A stretch of DNA of 25,474 nucleotides from Gracilaria domingensis (taxonomy: Eukaryota; Rhodophyta; Florideophyceae; Gracilariales; Gracilariaceae): NCBI GenBank assembly GCA_022539475.1, contig VCMS01000476.1, forward strand, positions 44,937 to 70,410. Reading direction: 5' to 3'. The notes beneath the pieces were generated by a model. It was not told the DNA's origin and did not search any database. It worked only from the letters and a program-made list of their open reading frames with translations. Positions 1 to 9,663 of the stretch are shown in pieces. Both the position numbers and the translations under genes were made by a program. How positions within the stretch are numbered: position 1 is the first letter of the stretch; each line of letters starts with the position of its first letter.

Positions 1-2001
1 GTACAGAGCCGGGTCTTCCTCCAGAGGAAATTGAGGGTGGACGTGGAAACGTCCGTAGCTAAGCAGGACTGTCTGCCCTGGCTTTGAGCCATGAAATTAT
101 TCCACCTGGATTTTTCGTACAACGTGGACTAACGAGAGTGATGGTGAGCTCTCCGCATGAGTATCCTAGAAGACCCGATGTTTCGGGTGTTGGCGAGCAC
201 GCAAAGCATCTCCCTCTGCCTGGGCGAACTGAACCAGTTCCAGGTAGGTTGCCTTCCTGTCGGATTCCCGATACCGGGACACAAGTGTCCTGATGGCAGG
301 ATCTAAACCATCGCAAAACAAAGCGCATCGCTCATGGTGAGAATAGTCATTTCCAGAACGATGGAAAGTCTTATTGAGCCGAGTCGAGTAAAGCGTTTCC
401 GTTCTCTCCGGATTTCTGTTTTGTATGGCGTAAAGCCAAGATGGCAGACTGGATCGCGGTACTGGTGGCGTATGACCTCAGAAGGTATTGAACAGCTTCC
501 GGCCAACAAGTTACACCTCCTCCGAGGCACGGGAAACTCCCATGACTGAGCGAAACTGATCTTCAGCTATTCCTTTAAGGAAGTAAGGTAGTTCTACGAA
601 AGCCTGGGCTTCGCTCATCATGAGTATGTCGGCTTCCGATACGAAACCGGGGAGTAAGTTCAGTACCAAAATTGGGTCTTCACCACTGAAAGCGTGATCC
701 TTCAGCGTGAGGTCCCTCCTCTTGATACAGTCCTTCATACGACCTGTTCCACCGGGAGTACGATCAAGTGATGAATCGTCTAAGCGATAATATCGATACG
801 ATAACAGTTTCCGAAACAGGATGTTAGAGGGCTTCAACTCTTGAGTCCAATGTGCTTCCTACCCTTCTCGTGGGTCATGATGGTGCCGTGCGCAGCATAG
901 GTAACCTTGGACCGCGTTGCTCGTTCGCGGCGGTCACGATATCCATCATTGAACGAGTCAGATGACTAAGTAGTAGAACTGTCCGAGTCGGACTCAGAAC
1001 GAACCAAACGGTCTTCATACGTAGTCGGACGGTCCTTTCGGAACTTCTTTGAAGAATGACCGATTGAAATCCGAGGGCGGGCATCTTCCCTTGCTTGGGC
1101 AGCAATGAACTCTTCATCTGCGCGGAATGTAGCCTCGAGCGTATCGATGCGACTCTGGGCTCGCTCCATCATACTCTGGAGAGTCTCGAAACCAGTTTCG
1201 ATATTCGATACGAATATGGTCCGGGCACCGAAACCTTCCAACATGGAATTAATATCCTTACGCATGGTGCGTAGTTTTGCACTAACATCCCTAACTTGGG
1301 CTTCCTCGACACGAGCTCGGAGAGTCTGAATATCCTGCAGATGATCGCTATTCGATATACGGAGAACCTGCACATGGGTCTTCAACTCCTCAACCCTGTG
1401 AACCACGGTGATGTAAGTCAGATGCGCATTGATTTGGTGGATGTACATTAGAGACACCAAAGATGTTCTATGGATGTCCGTAAAAGATATGCCCTGTATA
1501 TCCTATAGATGTGCAATAATATGTCCATTAGATATCCATCGAATGCGTCAAAGATACTCTTTGGATGCAGTAGAAATCTGTCGTATCCGATGGATATATT
1601 ATTGCACATCTGAAGTACATCCGCTGGACATAATAAGGACATCCAATACATATCTTTTACGCATATCTGCGGAACATCTTGAGGACATCTGATGGACATC
1701 TTCTGGGCATCCAGGATGTCCGTCGGATGTACATTGGACGCCCGGCGGATGTCCGAGAGGGAACATCTTACGGGTATCCAATGAACATCATTGTCTCTCA
1801 CTGGGCAACCTCATGTACGAGAGAACCCAATTGGGTAGATATCACAGCCAACCCACCAGCCTGGGTAGCCGGGACATCCGGGGTCTGTTTCACTTGGGCC
1901 GATGTCGGCTTTTCCTGCCTAGGATTCCGCGACACCTGCTTCGACAGGCGGGCGGCGGAGCGGTTCGAACCTTCACGAGATCCCTCTGAAGGGCTAGCCA
2001 T
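1..2001 (-). pseudogene. Broken gag of an older Ty3/gypsy element
   Basis: The minus strand encodes pieces of a gypsy Gag related to the one at 21538-23673. The clearest match is at 511-837 (KLLSYRYY, SSLDRTP, FSGEDPILVL, ALPYFL-type ELPYFLKGIAEDQ), with corresponding pieces in the larger copy. Downstream parts at 1-530 read the same capsid region only after several frame changes and stops. An N-terminal piece starts at an ATG at 2001 (MASPSEGSREG), and a likely coiled-coil segment follows at 966-1440 (RVEELKTHVQVLR..., RARVEEAQVRD). Between these two pieces the frame is broken by the inserted element at 1448-1800. No protease or RT follows before the window edge. Gag would form the particle in which reverse transcription occurs; this copy cannot make it. 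The family assignment rests on similarity to the linked copy in this window. Confidence 0.8.
1448..1800. mobile_element. 353-bp inverted-repeat (MITE or foldback-like) insert in gag
   Basis: The left end (1448-1468) and the reverse complement of the right end (1783-1800) match apart from a short gap, giving imperfect terminal inverted repeats that begin TTAGAGACA and TGAGAGACA. Further inverted matches lie inside: 1479-1491 with 1649-1661 (13 bp), 1507-1522 with 1596-1611 (16 bp) and 1531-1540 with 1588-1597. The transcript could therefore fold into a long hairpin centred near 1565. Variants of GGACATCC / GGATGTCC recur throughout. No protein-coding sequence is convincing, although one minus-strand frame happens to stay open. 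No clear target duplication was found. It interrupts gag, creating a TGA at 1798-1800. Confidence 0.65.
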
Positions 2002-2164
2002 ATCAACCAGACGTGGTCCGACTGATTACTTCAGTACAAGTAACAAACCAAAGCCAAACAATGGCAACGAAAGCAACAAAGATATTCCAATTCGACAACA
2101 AGAAACCAATCGAAAACGATCAACAACAATTAACACCAACTGTGGTTAACCCGTTCTTAAGCTT

Positions 2165-2180
2165 CTAAGTCGGGAGACCA
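2165..2180 (-). promoter_or_regulatory. Primer binding site of the old gypsy element
   Basis: Read on the minus strand this is TGGTCTCCCGACTTAG, three bases inside the LTR start at 2184. The same 16 bases at the same spacing occur at 23829-23844 in the younger gypsy element. It would pair with a tRNA whose 3' end is CTAAGTCGGGAGACCA. I could not name that tRNA. Positions 2002-2164 are an untranslated leader in which I see nothing else. Confidence 0.8.
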
Positions 2181-2183
2181 ATT

Positions 2184-2790
2184 TGTGGAGCAATCCCAGA
2201 GAGGGAAAAGCCACCGAGGCAGTTCGAATCCCCGCTCTCAAGAGAGGTTTGCACAGCGACAGCGCACCCCGTATCCTCCAGTGTGGGTGTAAATACACAA
2301 GGACTTCAGGCTATACCACAGGGTTGAGAAAGAACGCCCGAACGGGAAAGAGGCCAGAAAAGGCGGACACAGTAATGTAGACCGTAGTTGACCAATGGCG
2401 GTATTGGTAGCCAAATGTAGACATCCAAAGTTGGAACAACCAAATGGAAATAGGCGGTAATGAACCAAACCAATGGTAAAAACAAAAGAAAGAACAGAAA
2501 CAAACCCAAGTACTGGAACGGAGAGAAAGTACCGGTCGGTAAACAGATATGTGTGCACTCCACGAGTCACAAGAAAAACAAAAGAAAAACAAGACCAATG
2601 ATGGTATGCACTGCGTGCACTCTCCTGGTTGGGGCCAGGGGATAACTAGACCGTGCTGCGGTAACTCGCTCCGCGAGGAGTTGGAGTCGTCGCGTAGGCG
2701 AAATAGTTAGAGCCGCACACCGGGTTACCTTTACTAGGTTGGTGATGGCGTTGAGCCATCACCTAAGTAGTAGAATTAGCCGCCCTGTAG
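2184..2790 (-). repeat. Degenerate, truncated 5' LTR of the old gypsy element
   Basis: It begins TGTGGAGCAAT, comparable to TGTAGTGCAAC of the younger LTR. It aligns loosely with that LTR in blocks: GGATAA...GAACCGTG-type sequence near 2640, the stretch ending GTTAGAGCC near 2715, and CTAAGTA near 2765. A purine-rich tract occupies the same relative place. Homology stops around 2790, about 180 bp short of the expected length. It contains no gene. From about 2790 to 2900 the sequence is AT-rich and I see nothing in it except the possible edge of the hAT element. Confidence 0.7.
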
Positions 2791-2899
2791 AGGGTTATCA
2801 AAAATATCTGAATAATAGATTAATCTAAGCACCTCATCCCAGGCGGAACTATCTGTCATTAGCTTTTCAATCCGATTCCTATATGTGTCAAATTTTTCT

Positions 2900-3876
2900 T
2901 AGTAATCCAATATCTTTTCAATGGCAATTACATGTCAAATTTTTTGGCTTGCCATCTCTCAATAGAAATTCAATATGTTACCGTTTTCTTCAATTAACAG
3001 ATTTCCTAAAGGATTATTCTTGAAACGTGAATGAAATCTTAATGACAAAAGCACTCCAGTATTTCTGCCTGGGCATGTGCACCTCCCGTCCCCGGCAGTC
3101 CTGACAGTGTCGGACCAAAACCCACGGGGTATTTCTAAAAATTATGAAAAGATTCACTCCATCCAAACAACCAAATAGTGGTACACATTCACACATTCCG
3201 GGTCCGGATCTACGTCATCGTGCTATTCATAACCTCGAGTTACCCATCAATGGGCGTCCCATTAAGTTATGATTGCCACTACCGAAACGGTATCCTTGAG
3301 GAGGGTTTGCTCTACACACAGCCACATCAAACATGTCGGACAAACAGAACGCATTGTTTCCAAGATCGCGAGATGCGATTCTTGCTACGGACGGGTGTTG
3401 CTCTGGTGGGGTCTCCTTCTGCTTAATGTTCTTCAACATTCTCTTAATCAAAATGCCTCCCTTCGACAAGTACTCTTGTTCGACTTGCTGTCCGTTATAA
3501 ATCCTAGCTGCTTCATACGCGGATGTAGCAGACAACCGGCGATCCACATGCCGTGAATCTCAATATTTTCCACGTGCGGAAGCACTGATATGGCCAATTG
3601 TTGTGATGAAAAATGCGCCACGACGAGTGAGCAACCTTTTGCAACGCCTCGGCTTAACTCATTCATCTGATATTCAAGGCGTTTAAGCATCGGGAGAGTA
3701 AGGTGTATAGTTGGCTGTGAATCTTGCTCTAACTTCTGTTGAACATGAACTATTGGAGCAAACGCGAGAGAAATGGCTTCTAAAGCAGGGTACGAGATGT
3801 CCCCATTTCCATTCGCCTCGGTCAAAAGCTTTCCGGCCGCCTCTTTGGCAGCATTCGACTCCCTTGACGCTATAAT
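2900..3876 (-). pseudogene. hAT-family transposase, C-terminal half (broken)
   Basis: Minus-strand reading shows the late part of a hAT transposase. Around 3876-3500 it contains YPALEAISLAFAPIV and LTLPMLKRLEYQMNEL, then LHPRMKQLGF, the family's usual (I/L)DPRxK-type position. After a frame change near 3510 it continues AARIYNGQQVEQEYLSK. Further down (about 3200-3010), a third frame shows YPVGFG, LPGTGGAHAQAE and FIHVSR with intervening stops; this resembles the C-terminal dimerisation region where sErvFS...R normally occurs. hAT transposases cut and paste DNA with 8-bp target duplications. Several stops and frame changes make this copy dead. The frame rejoins the half at 4856-5808 exactly if the solo LTR and one copy of its target duplication are ignored. 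Confidence 0.75.
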
Positions 3877-4855
3877 TGTAGAGCAATCGCGATTTCGCGT
3901 TTGTGACATGTTCCGTCTCATAACACCTCGGCCTTCCGAGTTGTCTCTACAGCAAGGTTATGAATTTAGGTGGCATTCTGACGCCATATGGCATGGTGGC
4001 ACCCGATGGGGTTGTTGAATTGGTAACTGGTTGTGGCAGTGGATCGCGTGTACGCGTGTATGGATTGGCTCTGTTACAGAGAGAATTGGATTGGTTGCTA
4101 GAATTAGTGGCCGCCAAGGCGGGTCTGCACAAGTGCAACACGTGTGGGGCTCTGCCGTATTTGGCACTAATTAGTTTAATTATTTAGTTTAATTTGTGGA
4201 AACCTACTTAGGTGATGGCGACCTCGCCGTCACCATCACAAAGTAAACTCAACCTTGTCCGCGGCTCTGACTCGAGCGCCTGCGCGTAGTGCACAAACGT
4301 CGCGAGGAGGGTCACCGTGTACGGCTTCGCTTATTTCATCCACAAGGGATCACTCAGGTACCGTGATCTAACACTACGTTTGTCTTCGGACTGTGTTTGC
4401 ACATTTACTTGAAGGTGTCTGCTACTCTGGTGCTCAGATATTGTATCGACTCTGTATAGAGATCTGCCGCGTGGGCTCAATACACATCGTCACCCTCGGC
4501 CCGGGTCTGTTGCCGCTTGTCGCACGACCCCGCCCTCGGGTTTGTCCCTTTTTCTTTTCTTTCCTTTCCCCCTTTTTCCCATCCTTTTCCGTATCTTTCC
4601 CTCTTTTTCGAGGCACCCCGTCGACCTGGGTTCCTCCCCTTCCGCCTCCGATCATAGATCTCCGACTCTCGGACGTTTGCTTACAGATCCCCTCTTGGCG
4701 ATTTCCGCTGTCAGCTCCGTGGTATTCTGAAGTACGGGCGGATTTACACTCGCGCTATCCGTATAAGGAGGGCTCTTCTGCTGAGTCTACCTCCCAAGGG
4801 AGCAAGGATTCGAGCACCTTGAGTGGCATTTCTCTCAAGTGGGATTTGCACTACA
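3877..4855 (+). repeat. Solo gypsy-type LTR inserted in the hAT gene
   Basis: It is 979 bp, starting TGTAGAGCAAT and ending TTTGCACTACA. These termini are close to the 11-bp TGTAGTGCAAC / GTTGCACTACA termini of the gypsy LTR at 12846-13627. It is flanked by ATAAT on both sides (3872-3876 and 4856-4860), the 5-bp duplication expected of a gypsy integrase. A pyrimidine tract at 4537-4610 and a CGCCATCACC-type block near 4210-4230 match related LTRs, and the sense orientation is plus. No internal region is present, so this is a solo LTR probably left by LTR-LTR recombination. Small open frames within it look accidental. Confidence 0.85.
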
Positions 4856-5808
4856 ATAATCGTCATAATAATCTTCGAAGACTTTAGAAACCGCTGCACC
4901 ATCACAAATCTAGTTGCAAATCGCGTCTCAACCTCTTGAATCAATGCGTAGCCTTCCTGTAAGGCGAGGTCCAGTTTCCCTGTATGAAAATACGAACTAT
5001 AGCCTTTACATTCGCTAAATCTAGAGCAATTATAGATTCCTAGCGTGCTTCGAGTTCCATAACGTGCTTCATCAATGTATTCAGCTGGTGACAAATGAAT
5101 TCCGTCCATTTCACGGTAACAGGGACCTTCTGTGAGCAGGAAGAGGCACCTATGCATGGCATAGTAGAGGCTAAATCGATGACGAAGGTGAAATTTTTCA
5201 TGAACGTATCGAGATCGCACCCAACGCGCGCGCAAGCAAGGCAATGTTGAATGCTGGGCAAAGAGCATGCGCGGATTCTTCTCCTTTGTGTTCAATTGAA
5301 AATATGATTTGCTTCTTCAGCTTGAATTTTCTCTGCCTCGTCAGAATGTCAGGCATGCCCAGACTAAAGAAGTGAGGGGTGAAATCGTAGTATTTTTTAC
5401 CAGTGACGTCATTCTTAAGTCCATCGCAGGACACGCCAGCTTCAAAAACCACTATTCCATCCAGTTCATAAACACGAAATGAATCACGTTTGTTTGAAGT
5501 GATTCGTTTTATAGGATTTTGCACTGCAGTATTGGATGGTAAGAGATCTGATACGTCTAGTGACGCCGATATGGAACAGATCTACCAGCGTTAATCAGTT
5601 CATCTCCAAAGTTCATCATTCCTGGCTTTTGGTACAAAAACAAAAGGGGCAAAATTCCTGCTGCCACTGTCAAACTGCAGCTTCAATGATATTTCCCTTC
5701 TGAGTGTTGCTTACTTTTATATAACAATCAGAAAGCGTTTTGCTAGGTATGCAACGTAGTTTAGAAGGGTCTTTCAAAACACTCGTTCGTTGATTTGGGT
5801 CAAATCTT
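4856..5808 (-). pseudogene. hAT-family transposase, N-terminal half (broken)
   Basis: Read on the minus strand, three frames together give the first half of a hAT transposase. Near 5700-5540 are ILPLLF and FGDELINAGRS, matching the usual entry to the catalytic region. At 5440-5390 CDGLKNDVTGKKYYDFT holds the position of the first catalytic Asp (family DGWxN). At about 5260-5170 come SIQHCLACARV and FVIDLA, the family's C/H segment. At 4905-4870 ETRFATRFVMVQRFL is a strongly conserved hAT block. At least three frame changes separate these. The N-terminal zinc-finger region is not recognisable, and coding-like sequence runs right up to the TTAA at 5809, so the piggyBac-like element may itself have landed in this gene. 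The second catalytic Asp was not located. Confidence 0.75.
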
Positions 5809-5930
5809 TTAACCCTTTTTGGGACTGAACGCTTAAGTCTAGTGAGATAGACTTAAGCGTTCAATACCATTGGGTAACGACGAAAACTGTTGGATGTCAG
5901 AAGCCCACTTGTTCGCTTCGCTTAAGTCTA
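5809..5930 (+). repeat. piggyBac-like left terminus with subterminal palindrome
   Basis: TTAA at 5809-5812 is followed by CCCTTTTTGGG, the form of a piggyBac-superfamily end (TTAA target, CCC-start). Just inside, 5826-5841 and 5848-5863 are perfect 16-bp inverted repeats (TGAACGCTTAAGTCTA) with a 6-nt loop. A third copy of its core, CGCTTAAGTCTA, lies at 5919-5930. Such subterminal repeats often act as transposase-binding sites in this superfamily, which is inference here. I found no matching right end in the window; the nearest look-alike (AAAAAGGGTT near 8111) lies inside the transposase coding region. Confidence 0.65.
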
Positions 5931-6253
5931 TCTCAATAGAGTTATGCAAAGCACATTGGTTGGCTCCGAATTCAATCGCTTCCGAATACAACCAATTAGG
6001 AGAGCTGATATAGATGACCTGCAACTGCAATAGGAACCATTTATTCGATTGTGTACCCACTCTACTTTCCACCGCACAACCTTGTGCGTTGCATGAGGTT
6101 GCAATCTCAATCTGCCCCCTTGAATTTGCAACATGACTTACGAATTCAGGGCAAACAGTAGACGCAGCGCTGCTCCGAAAGGGGCCACAAAACCACCAAA
6201 CTGAGTAGCCACTCCCCCCATATCTCGACCACCTCCGGCGCTCGCAGAGAACA
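5931..6253 (+). other. Leader between the piggyBac-like end and its transposase
   Basis: This 320-bp stretch contains no supported gene. It probably holds the promoter and 5' untranslated region of the transposase at 6254. An antisense frame is open here, but it has no recognisable domain and begins within the transposase gene. Confidence 0.4.
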
Positions 6254-8295
6254 ATGACAGAGACGACCGTATTGAATTCCACTTCAAACACGCAAACTGA
6301 ATCAAACGCAACGCCAGACGACGCAGAGTGCAACTTTGAAAGTGCTGGAGAACTCTTTTGGGACAACATGGATGAGGAAGAATTTGTCATAACTGCCTTG
6401 GGAGCAGCAGAACAATCCGAGCTTTACGAAAAAGTACCTTATTGCACAAAGTGGCGCGAACGGAGTGGCTTGCACTTGACAAAAGGCGCACTAATCAGAA
6501 GATCTTATGCTCACAAGAAGGAGCTAGGATTGTTTTTGTTGTTCCTAAACAGCTCTTTCCTCAACTTTCTGCGTGTATGGACGAGTACAGAGCTAATGAA
6601 GCACGGAAAACGAACAAAGCCCCTCAGAATGGACGAGCTAAAGGCGTATCTAGGACTAGAACTGACAACATCGGTGCATCGATTAAACCGTTTGAAAGAC
6701 TACTGGTGCTCCTCCGAACTGCTGGGCATACCCTTTTTCAAACGAGTGATGGGGCGAGACTAGTTTTTGTCTATTCGCGCGGCTCTTCGTCTTTACCCGT
6801 CCTATGAACATGATGTTGCACTGTGCGATCCGTTGTGGCACAGCCGGCAGCTGCTCGAACATTTTACTAGGAATTGCGCTACACTCGCGGTCCCTGTCGG
6901 TGTTAGTACACTCTATGAAAATACAGTTCGCTGCAAGGGGCGAACCAGTGCTAAGTCCTACATGAAATCGAAGCCCGTAAAGTTCGGCATTAGGTTTTAT
7001 GCCGTTGTAGGGTGGTCTCACGCATACTTGCACAGTCTGCAAGATAATTGATCTAGAAATCGATCAGGCCAAAGCCCCGTTCAGAGATACACCAATGTGT
7101 TTCGGAATATGCGTGGCCCAGTGGAACGCAAAGTAGATGGTACTTTGGTAACCAAATCCTCCGCCTCTGCATTGTGGTGCGCACAGGTTGCGCACCAAAC
7201 AAAGCTGCATCTCACACCGACGAATGGGCGGCTCATCGTTATGGACAACTTCTACACGCGCCACCTCCTTGCGCGCCAATTGTATCGTCTGACCGATGGA
7301 GAATGCAACGTTTTAGGTACAGTTCGCTTTAATAACATTGACGGAATGAATAGGCCCGCTCTAAAGCAAGCAATCGCAGATATGAAGAATGCCAAGAGGG
7401 GAGATTGGTGTCTGGTACAGGTTTTCCAGAGCAGTGGTGTCGCAAATGAGCCTCCAGTAGCTGCGAAGAGTGCGGGTTTCATAGTGTTCAAGGATGGAAC
7501 CGTCGTAACGTTTTATTCAAACAACCTAACAGGTACACCGTCATAGACAATTGAGAAGCCAAGTGATCATGCCGTAAAATGTGTTCATGGCTTGGCTCCT
7601 TTGCGAAGATGGACCGGAATAGAGGCAATGAATAGAACGATTCTTCAAGTGCCATCGGTCATTGTGGCATATAATCTTTTTATGAACGGCGTTGACCGTT
7701 TCGATCAATTGAGATCAACCTCTGCCACATTGAGGAAGGAGCAGAGAGTCACGATGAGTTTGCTGACTTTCGTTCTTGATGCCAGTATCATAAATGCGCA
7801 CGCAGTTCTCAACGCGATCAGCAACGAAGGTGAACCTATTATTGATGTGATTCATATGAAGCACAGAATTATCCAGCAGCTTGTGACCGAACACCTTGAA
7901 TAGAAGCAAAAAAGTGTTGGGCTAAGAAGCCTTTCTTGTCCCACTACCACCGCAACTATCCCAGCCGATAGCAATACGGCACCGGTCGCAACACACATTC
8001 TGCTCGAAACAGATGGACGTAAAAGTGTTCATTGTCTTCTTTGTTCTCTACTTTCGTAATCAGAGACTAGCACTCATGGCACGTACACCATGTATCCTTG
8101 CTCGGAGTGTAAAAAGGGTTCCATGTCAATTGCTTCTTCTTTTATCACAACAAAGATGCGTTACGCAACAATCGTCCGGATATTTACGAAGAAATCCAAT
8201 CAGCAGAAAAGCTTCTATCGTCTAAAGGTCTTCGTAAGCGATGCAACAAAGTGACCAGTACCCTCGCAACCGCCAAATTAGTTCATAAACAGTAA
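6254..8295 (+). pseudogene. piggyBac-like (DDE_Tnp_1_7) transposase, inactivated
   Basis: One reading frame from the ATG at 6254 runs to about 8110 with in-frame stops at 6761, 7049, 7544, 7901 and 8057, then a frame change leads to the final stop at 8293-8295. Conserved blocks in order: SFLNFLRVWTSTEL, ELKAYLGLEL, RLKDYW, LGIPFFKRVMGRD, KGRTSAKSYMKSKPVKFGIRFY, VMDNFYTRHLLA (catalytic Asp), FKDGTVVTFYSNNL (catalytic Asp), GVDRFDQLRS, and a C-terminal Cys/His segment (HCLLC, CSECKKG, then CFFFYHNKDAL after the shift) typical of the zinc-binding tail. The first catalytic Asp, usually followed by Glu before KGR, is Tyr here (LYENTVRCKGR). The enzyme would move its element by TTAA-specific cut and paste. 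The stops and the lost Asp make this copy non-functional. Confidence 0.85.
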
Positions 8296-8896
8296 ATAAT
8301 TGTTCTCTGAATCCCAAATACGCCCCTTTATCATCAGCCCAAATTTTCCTTATGCCCTCCAGAACGCATTGAGGAAGTTGAACTCTGTTATGAACACCCA
8401 CGAACCCGTAGCGCTCATAAACGTAGAATTTGTAGGCCGTTTTATAGGTCGCATTATTGTATCCGTTTGCTGTACCGATTGCTGAGTGCTGAGCTGCTGT
8501 CTTGTCCACGACAGTGACTGCTAACTGCAGCCAGTAGCACGGAGTGCCACCGCAGTTTTGGCACGCTACGTCTTCGTTAGCGGTCGTCACGCGCTGTATT
8601 TGCAGTCGGGAAGCGCTTGGAGCAACAGTCTCCTTCATTTTGAGCACGTGGACAGCGCCGTGGTTTGTGAGGACTTCTTCGAGAATTTTGTTCGCGCGCT
8701 TTGCTTGGAATGTTTGAAATTGGCTTATGGATCGTGCAGTTTCCAGTTCTGATGTGCTGATATGCTCTGTTTGCCGAGTAACGGTGTGGGATTCTGGTTT
8801 GCACGAAATAGATTGGGACTTTTTCGTCTGGTTGTCGATGGCAGAATTTATGGCAGGACGACGAGAGTTGTAGTGCGCTGGAGGGAAAGAAGTCGT
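8222..8896 (-). CDS. ORF resembling the P2X7-receptor C-terminal-like family
   Basis: An open minus-strand frame carries CQNCGGTPCYWLQ, then YKTAYKFYVYERYGFVGVHNRVQLPQCVLEGIRKIW and GAYLGFRE. This order (Cys cluster, Arg/Lys-Tyr-rich segment, 'R-x-x-(I/L)PxCV...IR...P/D..G.Y.GF') recalls small proteins annotated as P2X7-intracellular-like that are common in invertebrates and, as I recall, oomycetes. I assign it from memory of the pattern only. The frame stays open into the copia LTR at 8897, so the true N-terminus is probably lost to that insertion. Its last 74 bp overlap, tail to tail, the end of the piggyBac-like transposase, so the two may belong to one element. Its role is unknown. Confidence 0.45.
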   Translation of the reverse strand, partial: TTSFPPAHYNSRRPAINSAIDNQTKKSQSISCKPESHTVTRQTEHISTSELETARSISQFQTFQAKRANKILEEVLTNHGAVHVLKMKETVAPSASRLQIQRVTTANEDVACQNCGGTPCYWLQLAVTVVDKTAAQHSAIGTANGYNNATYKTAYKFYVYERYGFVGVHNRVQLPQCVLEGIRKIWADDKGAYLGFREQLFTVYELIWRLRGYWSLCCIAYEDL

Positions 8897-9154
8897 CGTT
8901 GTGGTTACACAAAGGCGAGTTGATGAATGCAATGATAATGTCGAGCAGAGACGGAACTCTCTGCTCGTAGTCTTCGCCTTTTATTTTGTCTGGCCGCGTC
9001 CGGTCATCCCGGCAGTTCGACACAAATTGGAAACGTTTATTTCTATCGGTACTGCGTGGGTTGTCTTTCTTACCAGAGGCGCAACCCACGCAGGCCATGA
9101 GTCACTCATCCTGTGTTTCCGTTGCTGTCATTATCATTCCAACTACTTACAACA
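8897..9154 (-). repeat. Candidate 3' LTR of the copia element
   Basis: It lies directly downstream of the copia RNase H stop (9178-9180). On the minus strand it begins TGTTGT and ends ACAACG, an imperfect TGTTGT / ACAACA-type inverted terminus. It is about 258 bp, short as copia LTRs often are. The partner LTR lies beyond the right edge of the window, so the boundaries and target duplication could not be verified. Open frames crossing it (for example 8577-9098, minus) are not supported as genes. Confidence 0.5.
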
Positions 9155-9177
9155 TAATAATCCATCGTAAAGCTTTC

Positions 9178-9663
9178 TTAATTATTCCAATCACGTATAA
9201 CCCATTGTTCAGTGTTATGAATGATTTTGTTGCGAAGAAGAATGTTTTCAAAAACAATGTTCATAGTTCGCTTAGTGAAAACATCTGCAGGGTTCATCTC
9301 TGACCTAATGAATCCAACATCGGCTATTTCTTTCCGATCGTACGATTCTCGAACAGATGCAATATCGATTAACAGCCGCTTTTCTGCGGTATCAGAAGCT
9401 TTCGTAATAACGTCGAATAAACTCTTTGAATCTGTAAACATCTGAATTGGGATGGAGATACCAAGCATATTCTCCAGGTCTTTCTTCAAGGTGTACCCAA
9501 AGTCAAACGCATCTGCAAATGCGTATACCTCGCCACCAAGCACTGAGCGCACTACTCTGCGACTTTTATAGCTTTTGTAATGCACGATGTTGCAATTATT
9601 GTCTTTGTCACATAGAAGAACGATGTATCCCAGTTGGGATGTTTGATTGTCCGTTGTTTGCAA
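9178..9663 (-). pseudogene. copia RNase H, C-terminal part
   Basis: This frame supplies the rest of the RNase H domain whose start (VYSDSSFANNG) sits at the end of the preceding integrase-RT frame. Visible conserved acidic positions are GGEVYAFADAFD (Glu), FTDSKSLFDVI (Asp) and NPADVFTKR (Asp). RNase H removes the RNA strand during reverse transcription. A one-base frame change near 9650 separates it from RT. The stop at 9178-9180 is the natural end of the polyprotein, followed closely by the candidate LTR. Confidence 0.85.

Noticed and set aside
1600..1690. CRISPR-like spaced repeats
   Set aside because: The repeats are imperfect, unevenly spaced and mutually inverted, and the sequence is eukaryotic; an inverted-repeat element fits better.
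2220..2260. tRNA-like T-arm (GTTCGAATCC) in the old LTR
   Set aside because: The flanking bases do not pair as a T-stem and no acceptor or anticodon arm is present.
4393..4887. 164-residue plus-strand frame with a Ser/Phe/Pro-rich middle
   Set aside because: It spans the solo LTR's pyrimidine tract and its flank; the composition reflects the repeat.
5839..6390. 183-residue antisense frame over the piggyBac-like leader
   Set aside because: It starts inside the transposase coding region and shows no recognisable domain. Chance openness is the simpler explanation.
8577..9098. 173-residue minus-strand frame
   Set aside because: It lies mostly within the candidate copia LTR and overlaps the better-supported P2X7-like frame.
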